Below, piece by piece: positions 1 through 13,700 of a stretch of DNA of 64,000 bases. A program made the translations under genes and the position numbers. The notes under the pieces are model-generated. The model saw nothing but the letters and a program-made list of their open reading frames with translations. It had not been told where the DNA came from and did not search any database. The first letter of the stretch is position 1. Each line of letters starts with the position of its first letter. Origin of the DNA: Notospermus geniculatus (lineage: Eukaryota > Nemertea > Pilidiophora > Heteronemertea > Lineidae); the NCBI GenBank assembly GCA_002633025.1, contig NMRB01000592.1:239962-303961 (forward strand). Reading direction: 5' to 3'.

Positions 1-1375
1 AATTAGTAACAAAAGAAACACCTTCACTTCCCAAAATAGTTCATCATGCATGTACACGTGCATGTAGTAGAAGGCATGACAGGATATGAAACAACACAGG
101 ATTGGTATGACTCAGATTCAGTGTGCCAATGCCATGAGTATGATCAGGCAAAATACACCTGAATCCAGGTGTGAATACACCTGAATCCAGGTGTGTCCAG
201 GTATTCTGAAAGAGTGGATCATGTTCATTGACACGCAGGATGAACTGAAGTTCTATACACTCCATTCCATTTTATCAAATGTATTCACAAAGACAAACTC
301 CCACAAACATTTAAGTCTAAAGAGATTAGCGGAGTTCCAAAACAAACAATACAACTGATAATTTCCACTACAGAAACACAAAAAGTTCATCTATTTTGGC
401 CAATTGAATGACAGCTTAAAAAGACAAAAGGTGAACTTGTCAAAGGTTTACAAGTTCATGGCCAAAAATTCATACTCTCCCCAACCATATATCTGTTGGT
501 AGCTTACCTTTTCTTCCTCCATGGCTTCTCAAAATTGTCACACTGTGAGGTTGAAATTGAATAGACCTAACACTTCTCAATCAGTGACCGCAACATGAAG
601 TCAAGAATACACCCAATTAACAGCAGACAGCAGATTGGGAGGAGTGTGTGTCAGACTCTGACCAGACTAACAAACTACAACACAACAAACAGTAACAGAC
701 AGGAAATGAATGACAGATCATGAGACAGTTTTGAGTAGTTTAGTTGGCCCTAGAGGCCTAAGTAAGGCCAACTAAAGTAGGTTGACCTATTTTATTGGCC
801 TGCTTCAGTCTTATGATGAAGGCTTGCTATAGTATAGGCCTACAGTGACCCCCAACATGACCAAGAACAAATCAACTTGAACTGTTACGTGTATCATGAT
901 TGTGACTGTGTAGGCCTACCATGTGTACGCTGATGATGCACACACAATGCACTGCGGAGACTGCAGTTCGATGACTCACACACTCTCGTTCTCATGAAAT
1001 CTTTTTTGGGGGAGTTGTCGGGCACGATCTACGCCAAAAAAACGACTAAATCGGCATTTTTTCTTACCGGTGCCCTTTGTAATTCTGCTCCTGTGGCCAT
1101 TTTGACTTTTTGTCCTGAAGAAGTTTCCATTTTGGTAGTGTAGAATTAATTATTCATTAGATTTGTCACCGAAAATTATGACTGAAACGGCGGAAGTGAG
1201 AAAACGGAAGCCGGCGATTCACTGCGGTCTCATACAATAAAACCAGAGCCTTATCTTTAAATGATTTCAAACCCACAAGTCATATTTGTAAAATCAATAA
1301 AATGGTCTTTTATTTCGAGTAGATACATACTCCATATTTATTGATGTAATTTTGAATCACCAGAGGGAAATTTCA
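1..1375. other. Upstream intergenic sequence, no gene seen
   Basis: I find no open reading frame with exon-like borders and no recognisable protein here. The only small structure is at about 152-206, where an 18-base near-palindromic unit (CACCTGAATCCAGGTGTG) occurs twice in tandem. From about 900 onward the sequence becomes richer in CpG, as expected next to a promoter. Confidence 0.5.
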
Positions 1376-1543
1376 ACCAATGGCTGGCGTTCGTATTCAC
1401 CAATGCGACTTCCTCCGAAGCCATCATGGCGGATGAAGGATAAAATTTTTGTTCCTCCGAGATATTTTCACCTGCTATTTGTATTTAATTGTGGAATTAA
1501 TTACGTAATTTGACCAGTGCATGTTCTGGTGAAAACATAGAAA
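1376..1543 (+). promoter_or_regulatory. Candidate TATA-less promoter and 5' UTR with two short uORFs
   Basis: Two CCAAT boxes lie at 1377-1381 and 1400-1404. An ATGGCGG core, as in YY1-type initiator elements of TATA-less housekeeping promoters, is at 1426-1432. That ATG also opens a five-codon uORF (1426-1443), and a second ATG opens a three-codon uORF (1521-1532) ending just before the main start at 1544. Both uORFs stop upstream, so they could damp translation without overlapping it. The transcription start is not visible; calling this a promoter rests on position and motifs only. Confidence 0.4.
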
Positions 1544-1702
1544 ATGTCTAACGAAAAGGAAGAGCCATCTGCCGATGTAAAAACGGTGGAAGACGTGCTA
1601 AACTTGCCCGGCAACACACAGCTGAAATTCGGGCTTCTGATTGGGTTGATTGAAGTAGGGCAAGTGGCTGATAAAGATGTTGTCGAGACTGTTCTTAACT
1701 TG
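1544..1702 (+). CDS. NBEA/LRBA-like: Exon 1: start codon and N-terminal helix of the neurobeachin-like protein
   Basis: 53 codons beginning [12 protein letters not shown] and ending VETVLNL, followed by the donor GTAAGT. The segment [15 protein letters not shown]...DVVETVLNL aligns with the MKFAVLIGLIQVGEV...VETVLNLL region shared by vertebrate NBEA and LRBA. The first about 27 residues are acidic and not conserved, as in vertebrates, where this end is Gly-rich. The start at 1544 is chosen because the reading frame opens shortly before it and the AAAATGTCT context is acceptable. The exon ends in phase 0. Confidence 0.93.
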
Positions 1703-4700
1703 GTAAGTTGCATAGACTGACATTGAGAACAGTGTCTGAATGAACGAATGTTGTGGGTGTGTGACCTGTTAGTTTTGCACAATATGCGGTATGTTTTGGC
1801 AATGATGCCAATGATTTTCACTTTGGTTGCTCACTACTGATAGAGTGAGCATCCATGGTGAGTGAGTCACTCATATGTAAACTTTCCTTTTCGCTTTCAG
1901 AAACCTCCCTTGCCTTCGGTCTTTTCGACTTTATATGTGTTTCAGCCAGGCGGAGGAGAAGGATCGTGCAATCCCTGTTGGTGTTAGGGGCCGTCTCAAA
2001 ATTACAATGATGCCAAAAAAGGCGAAGTGATTTTATCTTTTCCCTGACCCCCTCCCCCCTTGAAAAGATGAAGTGGGCACTTGACGTCATTGGCTTCATG
2101 CATGTAGGGACGAAAGTGGGAAGTTTATAGCTGATTCATACAGTCCTTAGCAGGCCCATTTCCTTTCTGAAGATTGCATATAAAAAAGTCATTCTCCTGT
2201 AGAAAAGAGTGAAGCCAATTTTTTCAAAAAAGATGAAGTGGGCTTCCCCAAATTGAGAACCCCTACCCCCTAGCTAGACGAAGTCACTTTGTCTTTTTTG
2301 GCATCAAAACAATTTTGAGACGGCCCCTTAGCGTAAGGGGTACACAAGACATGAACAAAGCTGCAGTCAGTGGGCCTGAATGATGGTATGGCTTTTTCCA
2401 GCCAGAAACTGACCATGACCTATCAGGCCTACTCAATTGATACAATAATGGGATGAAGGTCTGGTCCCGGGAAATTGTCCGCTGCAGCAATCAATAAGAT
2501 CAGCATATCATCAGCACAAGTTCACTTGTTCTACAGGGATGTCCCATCTCTTGCCCCCCTCCCCCCTCCCCAGTTTGTTTGCCCCAAACCTAAAAAATCA
2601 TTACAATACAACTCCAGGGGAGAAAGGAAGTATGATCAAGATGACAAGTGACAGAGAGAATACTTCCAGTTCATGTGTTTTACTCATTCATTGTTCAAAG
2701 TATGACTTTATTTTCATGGATACATGTGTATATCCTTCCAATGGGGACCCCAGCTCACTGCCTCAATAGGTGTCACTAGTGGTTAAAACTATTGAAATGA
2801 AACTGACATCCCAGTCCTGATCAATTTCCCACTCAAAAGGCGTCCATTGTATAGGACCGGGTTTCGGTGTGCTGCCCTCTATCGTAGCTAAGATCCCCAT
2901 TCTGATAAGTATTAAATCCATGTGTCTTAAATTCAACTTAAAAATAAGAATTGCAAGAATACCACCGACAGACATGACAGATACTTGACTTCAGATATCT
3001 TTTGGGATGACACATGAGGCTAAAATGTGCTCACAATATTTTGAAGGTGGTTGGTTAACTTCCCTTCATTGCTTCATGCCACCAACCACACCAGAAGAGG
3101 TTTGTGGGCCTCTTCTACAAAAGTAAGCCATTGGTTTGGACTCTCACAGGAGTACGCTGATTACCAGTACCGGGGTACATTTTTGCGAACTTAGTTGCTG
3201 AATTTCCTGCACTGGCAGGTGAACCAAAAAGCAGGCGGGCTCCAGATGCTGAGGGGGAAAAATGAATCGAGTCAGTCGAGTGGTATATTTGCTCTCATTT
3301 AATTAGTATACGTGGTACACTTGCAGTGCAATGTTTTTATCATTAGCATGATGTTAAATAAGTGCATGGCAAACAGATCCAGATTGCATGACTAAAATTG
3401 GGAGAACAGAGGCCAACACAACAGGACACATGCTTTCTTCTCCTCTGTCTTTCATGGCTTTATGACTTCAGTTGTTTTTTGTTCCGTCATGATTGTCTTT
3501 TAAATCCAACAGGTGTATTCAAACGGTGTCACACCTGCGTGACAGATGACACAAGGGCACATGTGCACTGACTTTGAGAGAAATCACCATCAGGCATGTC
3601 ATGCCAGTCAGGCCAGAACATGCAGGTGTCAATATTCAATTTTGAAAAAGTGTCATATGTTATGAAATTGCTGAAATTGAGGTTAGACAGGGTGCAGTAA
3701 AGTGATGAAAATTTGAATGGATACAATGATGAGATGTTCTCTATAATTTCTCCAAAGCAGTTTTGGGTGTTTGGTTGCTTTCACACCTATTTGCCTTCCA
3801 AGATAAACAGTCCATACTCCCTAGTGTCGATGGCACACTTCAGTCTATCCACTATTAGGGTGTGGTGTAAATTGTGATCTATCCAATATCATAAAATTGG
3901 CAGCAAATCATTGGCACCGATGTTGAATCGTTCCCACGTGTATGGTTCTAATTTAAACCAGTTGATGGTGGTCGTTACCATGGTAACATGGAAGATGCAT
4001 GGCGCATTTGAACATGTCAAAAGATGTCTGGCTGGGTTTTTATCGAACTGCTTCATAAATCATTAAAAGGCTGGAGGAAAACCATCTATTATTTTACGGT
4101 TGACTGTGACATCCATCTTCTACAGCTCTAATGACTACACAGCCATCACAATGGAGCAGGCTGAGGTAGGCCTACAGCACTGTTATTGACTTCGTGTCAC
4201 TGTAACGCAAAAGTGCAAGGTGGAACCCAACCAAGTCCACCAGAGAATTGAACCTACAGCTTCCAGTCAGAGATGAAAGCAGTGTTGTTCCACTGCACCA
4301 CTCAAAACCCGGATGCGACGTCATGTTGAATAACTCACTGTCATAGCTATTGACAAGAATTCACTCTGATCACCATCCCTATTCTCACATGAGATGATTG
4401 AAAGGTTGAGCCTGTCATGTTAGCCGGGTCGACCATTGATCCAAAGAGGCGTTGTGTATGGCAACACAGCATAGAACAGTGTACAGTGTTCTGTATGCTG
4501 AATCTGCCTGTCCTGCACACAAACATGACTGTCACTCGTGTGTCAGCTCTGCCAGACTGTATATGAAATCCCTTTAGATGTTCAGCAACAGTTTCTTACC
4601 TGTCGTGGCACTGGTTGTGGTTGCTTCTTGTCCATCTCCTCGACTTTGATCTGCAAACGTTCACACTTACACACAGGCACTAAATACGAGAAAATGTTCA

Positions 4701-7700
4701 GAAAACAAGTGGCAATATGAACGACTGCGTTGTCTCGACGTAAACACAGGCCCCTGGACACCACATCAACATCTAACATTGTCTTCTATGGAGTCCATGT
4801 ACGTGAGGATTGAACACTGTCTGATGAATCCATACACCACCAGCCGTCTGCTTGCTTCAGCCTCATCCGTCTGCTATGGAGGAAATTTGATGGAGCTGAT
4901 CTCGGTAGTATGCGTACCCTGGCTATGGAGCTTCCCCTATATATGACTGTACATTTGGCGCCACTAATTGAGATTCTTACAGCGGTACCGGCTTCGCCGG
5001 TGTTGTCGACCCAATGTTGTCTCTATGGAGTAGATTATGAGTCAGTCTAAGCAGCTCCGGTCTGTCTTTATTGAACCAAGAGCAAGTTGCCATCTTGTTG
5101 ATTCACATTACGTATTAGTCAGGACGGACGCCAGAACTCTGGCAGTTTCCAGTAATTGTGTTTCTTCAGTGGCAATGTATGGCCTTATTGTCGTTAAACA
5201 TTGAACTCAAAATCACAGATTCGAGCTATGCATCTCATCTCTCTAATTTGATTGGCAGAGTGGGAACAACGTCTCCTTGACCTTGCATGTCATTGGTCCA
5301 ATTTCTGATGTGACCCACTTATGAGGTGAGCATGCTGACATTGACAGTTTCCTCCTACAATTACAGTGTGTCCACAGATCACCCGTTTTGTATTGAGCTT
5401 GTGCAGATGACGTCATCACAGAAAAATCCACCATCTTGAGTGTCAAATTGACATCAAATGATGTCGCCAATGCACGGTGCACATGTCAGTATGGTGGACC
5501 GCCTGTCAAAAGTGACGTCATATGAAGCACTGCACAAGCTTTATTGATAGTGCCACAAGTATAAGGAAACGAAGATGGATTGATCAACGGGAAGAAGATG
5601 GATTGCCTCGTGGCAAATCTTCTGTTTGACATTTTGAAATCTTTTGATGCATTTGAAATGAGAACTAGAGCTTGTCTGCATGGTAAGAATTATGAAAGCA
5701 GCACAGGTGCAGCCACTTCCCCTCAATCCAGAACCCACCACTAATAGCACCGCAAGCTAACGAGGTAGCTTACGCTCAGCGGTGTAGCATTCACGCCAAA
5801 CATGTGAAGTGTCCGCAAATCATTGAAAAAAATCAATCAAATCCTAAGGAACAGGATTTATAAGATGATGGCCGTGGCTGATTGGAAAATGCCTTACAAG
5901 CCTGGGAAGGTATCAGGAATGAGCACGCTTGTTAATAGTGAGATTGTCACCAACCACTTGTTGTAATACCATGTGATTTCCTGTTGGAGGTGGGTGGATT
6001 CTTTTTGCCTTGTCCTGACTTGACAGTTTTGTCGTGACAGCTGGAGCGGTTTTGTTGTGATTGCTTCTCCTATGCTCAGGACATGGTCTGTCATTGGTAA
6101 CATTGACATGATGAGGTGAAGAAAAATTTGAAGTGCATGAAGTGCACAGGGAAGAATTTTCCTTGTGGTCGGACGTCCACTCGGCAGGGAAGGAGCTACC
6201 CACATTTGCCAATTTGCCAATGGTTAATATGCTATTTGGTTAAAAATCCTGCAGTTCATATCTACTTTTAGTAAAGGGGAAGAAATCAGAATGAGAACTT
6301 GGGCTGACTGCCCCTGTCATTAACATACTTGGCTATACGGGTACGGATATGGCTAACGCATGACCAAAGCTAGCACCAATCCTGTTTGAGTTTCATCAAT
6401 TCTTATCTTATTTTTATTACAACATCAAACAAGATGACATTGTAAATGTCTGATGGTTCCCGCTTGTTAAGAGGACCTTACAGGCATGACAGGCAGCCTG
6501 CTGGCAGCCATTTTGATGTGCTCAAATCAAATCATCAGCTTTGACCTTGACCTTGACCTCTGATCATCAAGGCCATTGCATAATCAAAATGGGCATCCTC
6601 AGTAACCTAATAGTGGGTGATATCATGCTTCCACCTCTGCCATAGGCAGAGATATATCAAATTATCAAAGTATGACCTTGACCTTGACCNNNNNNNNNNN
6701 NNNNNNNNNNNNNNNNNNNNNNNNNNNNNNNNNNNNNNNNNNNNNNNNNNNNNNNNNNNNNNNNNNNNNNNNNNNNNNNNNNNNNNNNNNNNNNNNNNNN
6801 NNNNNNNNNNNNNNNNNNNNNNNNNNNNNNNNNNNNNNNNNNNNNNNNNNNNNNNNNNNNNNNNNNNNNNNNNNNNNNNNNNNNNNNNNNNNNNNNNNNN
6901 NNNNNNNNNNNNNNNNNNNNNNNNNNNNNNNNNNNNNNNNNNNNNNNNNNNNNNNNNNNNNNNNNNNNNNNNNNNNNNNNNNNNNNNNNNNNNNNNNNNN
7001 NNNNNNNNNNNNNNNNNNNNNNNNNNNNNNNNNNNNNNNNNNNNNNNNNNNNNNNNNNNNNNNNNNNNNNNNNNNNNNNNNNNNNNNNNNNNNNNNNNNN
7101 NNNNNNNNNNNNNNNNNNNNNNNNNNNNNNNNNNNNNNNNNNNNNNNNNNNNNNNNNNNNNNNNNNNNNNNNNNNNNNNNNNNNNNNNNNNNNNNNNNNN
7201 NNNNNNNNNNNNNNNNNNNNNNNNNNNNNNNNNNNNNNNNNNNNNNNNNNNNNGTAGAAAATTTTTGATTCTAGAACACTGCAAGACGCCATTTCCGTGC
7301 CCGAAAACGCAACGCAGTACTAACTTTCTTGACGGACCGAAGCGCGCGCAATGAGCCGAGCGCCATCTATGAAATCTCGTTGGCAAGTTTATGAACTAGA
7401 TAATGCTAGACGGGTGGTGAAGGTAGTATAATTGGACCGATCCATTATCGTTGTTGAAAGGGGTGTGTAACAACCATCTTCCTCTGTTGCGTCCGTATGA
7501 AAACAAGCGTTGGGAGTGCTCAGAATGCGTGTCGGCCGATTTTTTTTGCGTGACGGTGGATATTTTAAGCGTGGCGGTTCCACTACGTAGATTTTTTAAC
7601 GTGGCGCAGGCACAGACGTTTGCATTCTAAACGTGACGGGCCGTCACGTGTTTTTTAATCAGGGAAAACACTGAGTTTCATGGCAGCTGTACTGAATAGA

Positions 7701-10700
7701 CCATCTGGGGACCAATCTATTACTTTGCCAACAAATGTAAATACCGGTAGTTTTTTCTCATCAGCCCCCCCCCATTACTCTGATACTTTTGTAGGAGCCT
7801 GACAGATGATGTAAACTTGTGTGTCAATTCCATTGATTTTATGGATGACATATTCCATGATTTCACATGATATCATAATCAGACACAATCTAGTGTCATC
7901 ACTGCCCCTTGGTGACTCCTGAGGGGCCCAATTTTATTCTTCCTTTATTTTTGACACCACCACTCTAAATAGCGCGTTAAGTTGTTTGCAGCGGCTTACA
8001 GTCCTTTAGGGCTATAAAAGTCGAAACAAATGATGATGATGATGATGATGATGAATTCCTTCCACGACATTGAATTTCCATAGTTGGACATGATTGTTGC
8101 GTTCATCTGGTCTCGCCTGTGATGACCAGTGACGCAATGAGATCCCGCATGACAAACTTTGCTACCCAGTGCCGCTAGGTTCGATCGACCCGTCGCGACA
8201 TCATTGACGTCATTTAAATCTTGACCTGTACATTTTTCTACAGGAATTGATCAAACAAAAACGTTGCCTTTATTGTATCCTACTAATTCCTTTGAAGGAA
8301 GAAAACGGAGATGAAAGAAATTTTCATCTGACACAGGCATGACAGGATGATGTAAGTTTTACTAGTGTCAGGTAACCAACACAAGTGGCTTGTTTTCACG
8401 CCAGAAATAAATACTAAATAACATAGAAAAGTGACATTTAGGGCACACCGATCGCAGCCGTATTATTCCAACATTTCTGTAGCATTTTGCACTACAAGTA
8501 TCATTCCCCATTTCACGTTTCATCAGGATTTTCTTTAATGGATGGTGGTTACCAGTAGATATGAGTCACTGAAATGTGTTGTTATTCACAAGAAACTAGG
8601 GTGTAACCATGGCGCATCCCACCATCAGTCGTTCTTGCCTGAAGGTGTCCCTGATCTCTAGCATTGCCAACGAAATCTTTTTTTCTTCGTCTCCACTCAC
8701 ATTTCATTGGTTGCCTGTTGATCACTTGTCAGAATTTCTCGCCTCCGTCATGTCCGTGTGAAATTATTCATATGCTGGCCGATTCGTTGATCTAGTGTCA
8801 TGGCTGGTGGTGTTTATGATACGCCAAGATCTCAAATCTTCATGTTGTGACAGTATCTGTGAATAACTCAGCATGTCTGGGCTGTCTGTCCAAACAGCTG
8901 AAATATGCCAGACATCCATTTCATCAGTGGTTATGTCTGTCGTTGTGGTGCTTGTCTCGCAAAGGTTTATGCCGAGAAGGCAGTAATAATATTATGGATT
9001 CGAATGATTGCTTGACAGTGGCGAGTTTTTCCCCTGCAAAGGACACTGTCAGACTCGGAGTGGTGCAGTTGAAACAGCAGCGGCTGCGCCTCTGAGGTTC
9101 CTGGGTTCAAACCCATGTCAGCAGAACCATTCTTCAGGGAATAGAGAGGGAGACTCTCTTTGAGCAGTGATTTCTCCAGGCACTCCATTTTCCCGCTATT
9201 GTGATATGAATTTGCCTTATACTGTATCTAATGCCATATTTGGCAGTTGGGCCTCAGTTTGGTGTATAAAAAGGCTGTTAGCAGGTTCTTTTACCCACAT
9301 CCTGCCACCATTAAGAGGTCTGACCACCTGATCCCTGTCATCAGTGAGTGAGATGGCCAACACTGCGTCAAACACATGGATAGCTCTCAATCACATGTTA
9401 TCTGTGTTTAATGATAATCCAGGGTCAGCCCTGACCCTAATGAGATTTTTGTTCGAGTAATTTCTGTCATTACCTGATCTCTACCAAACGAATTCTTCTC
9501 ATAAAGTTCTCACCTTTTCGTTAACTACCCCTGTTGTTGCCGTCGCTGATAGGTGTGCACCCCAAGTGTGGCATTATTAGCTCGATAGACAATACTGATG
9601 GAAGGCAGGAGGAAACCGGAGTGCCCGGACAACCTGCACACTCAAAAAAAGTCCTCCTCTCCGTCACATGTCCTACCGCTATCAGGGATCAAACCGGGAG
9701 CCTTGAGTGACAGGTGCTGATGTTTCGATTTCGCCACTCTTCCCCTTGTCACCCCTTTCTCATCATTGGACAGTCTCAGGATGCGCAGCGCCTCTTTCAA
9801 TGTATTCCTGGTCATCTTCCCAGTCTCATCCAACCACCTGTCCCGTTGTTGACCCCACCTGCTTCAGACACGCCATATCCTTCTCCATCATCACGCTAAG
9901 TTCGCTGCCATCGCTGACGGACTCAAGGAGCTTGACTTGGTGATCACCTCAAACGATCTTAATCCTCCGCACGATGCGAGCGGAATGGGTGTCGTACATT
10001 AATTTCACTTCTCTCTTGGCATTTCTCGAGACATCAAGTCGGCTGTTTGCACGGCGTTGCATACAAGACTCATGATTGGGATACATTTGTGAATCTTGTG
10101 AACAGGTGAGGGAGTATTGATTCATCTTGTATTGTGTCTCTCCATACCTGCCTCGTGATCATTACGCTCCATCCATCACGTTGAGGTGCTTTTAAGACGC
10201 TGAGACGTTTCAGTCACACAGTGTGAACGCGGGTTGTGGATCAAGTTGCGAGGTGGAAGCGTTGCATTGGAATTTTGAAATTTTGATTTCTCACGCTGGA
10301 TATCCAGCTGGTAAAGAGGATAATTGTTCAGCTGCCAAAGAAATTNAACAAATGCAATCACAGTGGCTTGTGATTCTGTCTGGGTGAGACAGGTTTTCTG
10401 ATCGGGTCCAGGCACACGGAGTTAGGCCTTCGCAAGGCTTCGGCCTACACAACATACATTGTCTACTGTAAGTATAAGAGTAGACAATGTATGTTGTGTA
10501 GGCCGAAGGCCTAACTCTGTGTGCATGACCCGGATCAGTTACTGGTATCGGTACATGATGCAATTACTGGTGTGTGATGCAATTACTGGTACATGATTAT
10601 TCAGGGCCGCTGAGGCTTAGCCTAGGCCTAATACCGGTAGGCCTGCTCAACCGAAATGAACATGATGATGAAACATCCTCCTCCACGTAATACGATGACA

Positions 10701-13700
10701 AGTCAAGGGCCTGTAGGCACACTGACATCTCTGGAGTGTTGCACATTTTCAACACTGTGGTGAAACATCTCTGAGTGTTGCACGTTTCCAGTGTTAATTC
10801 TCAGTGTAATATCTCTGAGTGTTGCATGTTTTCAATATTTTAATTCTGGTGTAACATCTCTAAGTATTGCACGTTTCCAGTGTTAACAGGCCTAGGCCTA
10901 GAACTTCGTTGTCAGAAGGGCACAGCAATTTTTACTTAAAAAAGGGCACTTTAGCCCATTTTCTGAAAAGGGCACTCTTTAAATGGAAATTAGTGAAGAA
11001 CAATCAGCTGTACACCAAGATAAAACTTGGGGGGCACTACAGCAATTAGGTGGGGCACCACAGCAAAAGCTGTGGAGCTGTCGTTTAATTCGACCCCTGT
11101 TGGTGTAATGTCTCGGAGTGTTGCACATTTCCAGTGTTAATTCTGTTTAACAAATTACCTGATATGAAACATCATTCGCTTGTAATCCCCGTTTTCAATA
11201 AACAACAAGTTTACACACAATGTCCTCTCCACCTTGGAAACAATTGCCCACTATAGATACCACTTGAAACAACTATTACAGAGTCAGCTGAGCGCAAGGC
11301 CCATGGGCCTCTTGTTCTTCACTAAGTACCCCTGTTGTTGCCGTCGCTGATAGGTGTGCACCCCAATTGTGGCATTATTAGCTCGATAGACAATACTGAT
11401 GGAAGGCAGGAGGAAACCAGAGTGCCCAGAGATGTCCTACCGCTATCAGGGATCAAACCGGGAACCTTGAATGACAGGTGCTGATGTTTCGATTTCGCCA
11501 TTCTTCCCCTTGTCACCCCTTTCTCATCATTGGACAGTCTCAGGATGCGCAGCGCCTCTTTCGATGTATTCCTGGTCATCTTCCCAGATTTAGTCTCATC
11601 CAACCACCTGTCCCGTTGTTGACCCCACCTGCTTCAGACACGCCATATCCTTCTCCATCATCACGCTAAGCTCGCTGCCATCGCTGACGGACTCAAGGAG
11701 CTTGACTTGGTGATCACCTCAAACGATCTTAATCCTCCGCACGATGCGAGCGGAATGGGTGTCGTACATTAATTTCACTTCTCTCTTGGCATTTCTCGAG
11801 ACATCAAGTCGGCTGTTTGCACGGCGTTGCATACAAGACTCATGATTGGGATACATTTGTGAATCTTGTGAACAGGTGAGGGAGTATTGATTCATCTTGT
11901 ATTGTGTCTCTCCGTACCTGCCTCGTGATCATTACGCTCCATCCATCACGTTGAGGTGCTTTTAAGACGCTGAGACGTTTCAGTCACACAGTGTGAACGC
12001 GGGTTGTGGATCAAGTTGCGAGGTGGAAGCGTTGCATTGGAATTTTGAAATTTCGATTTCTCACGCTGGATATCCAGCTGGTAAAGAGGATAGTTGTTCA
12101 GCTGCCAAAGAAATTTGAGCTGTAAACATTATTACTTGAGGCCCAGGAATTTGAACGCTCAATAAAATGCTACACGTAAGAATCCTTGTGCATGGCAAAG
12201 AACCTGTAGCGTTCGGCCAGTAATATTTGGCTCACTCACTGAGTATATTGGACCCAGACACACGGTGTGTCCGTCAACTAACATCTGCTCGTGGCAGTCC
12301 GCCGTGTACATGAACACAGTCTCGGGATCATATTCCTATCGTGATTGATTATGTGATGTCATTGCCTCAGGATTAGATTTACAATCATCTGGATTCTTTC
12401 GATCAACGCTAGTCTAGCACACAGGCAGGACAACACCACACGGACAAGTGTCTGGTTGTGTTCATTTCATTTCACCAATGTGGTTGTTGCCTAATGTTGT
12501 TGGAATAGATCCTTTTCGCTTTCAAATGGGAGGATTGGATTGTTTAGTGGATTGGTGATGGTGATGGACTACTGATGGTTGTGTTACCTCAAATCATTGG
12601 TGATTAGAAATCGGCCTAATAGGAGTCTGGAAGAGTTATTTCTAGAAGTAACTACCAGCAATTATCGCGCCTACTCAGACAGAAGGGGACTCAGTGCCTC
12701 TCTGGACAAAATTGTGAAAAGCACTGAAGGAATTTCCACTAAACAACTGAAAAGTACAACTTTTCTTCCAAAAAAATTTCTCTCTGGGTTATCAACTTAG
12801 AGAAAAATAGCAGAGAAGATTACGTCTGCTCAAGATATCGTCTGCTGATTACAGAAGATATCGTCTGCTCATTGGAGAAGACACTGTCAGCTCATTTTGA
12901 GTGCAGGTGATGTCACCCTCTTGCACTTGGGATACGTTTTCAAGTTCGTATTGTTGCTGTGCTGTGTCCAGTTCATAAAGTTCACTTTTGCAGCACACGT
13001 GGCTTTGATGAACTTGGTTTCTCACATGTACTAGGATTATCAGTTTTCTTCTGCAATCACCTATTCTGGAGGAGTAAGTCTTGAGACAAAGGACGGGTAT
13101 CTTGTTACATAGGGCAGACATCGAAGGGTAGATATCTGGATTAATGCTTGGCTCCATTAGGTGGATATGCTGTTCACATTTTGCCTGAAACTGCTGCGGA
13201 ATACTCTCTGTCGTTGATCAGTGCTTGCTGGGGTCAGTCTACTGTTAGGGAAGGTGGAGTGTTGTCTTTCAACTTGGTGGTGAACTGAAGACAACTAAGT
13301 TGTTGGAATGTTGTTGCACTGTCTTGGAATGTAGGGGACAGATTTGGTGGGCTACTGGCTGAAATAAGTTTGGGTACCTCTTGCCGAATCTTCCATCAGA
13401 AGACAGGGTGTTGCCATTTAACTGTGAGTGCGAACTGCTGGAATTTTGAACTGCCTTGGAATGTAGAAGACAGATCTGGTGGGCTATTGAAAGTTTGGAT
13501 ACCTTCTGTCCGATCGATCTCCTCTATCAGATTGTCGTGCGTCTATATTCAGACACCCGTCTCCCTAACCAATCATTGACATTTTGCGGATGATCTGTTC
13601 TGGGATTTATCATATTGGATTACTATTCGTGGAGCATGCTGTCATTCAATCACTCAAGTACGGAGAGTTTCAGCGGGATTGTTAGCCCGAAGCCGACAGG

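Noticed and set aside
5894-6220. Two overlapping - strand frames of about 100 codons
   Set aside because: Two frames open over the same stretch, no recognisable motif and no splice-site support.
6607-7386. Long open frames of 198-259 codons on both strands across 6607-7386
   Set aside because: They consist almost entirely of N from the assembly gap.
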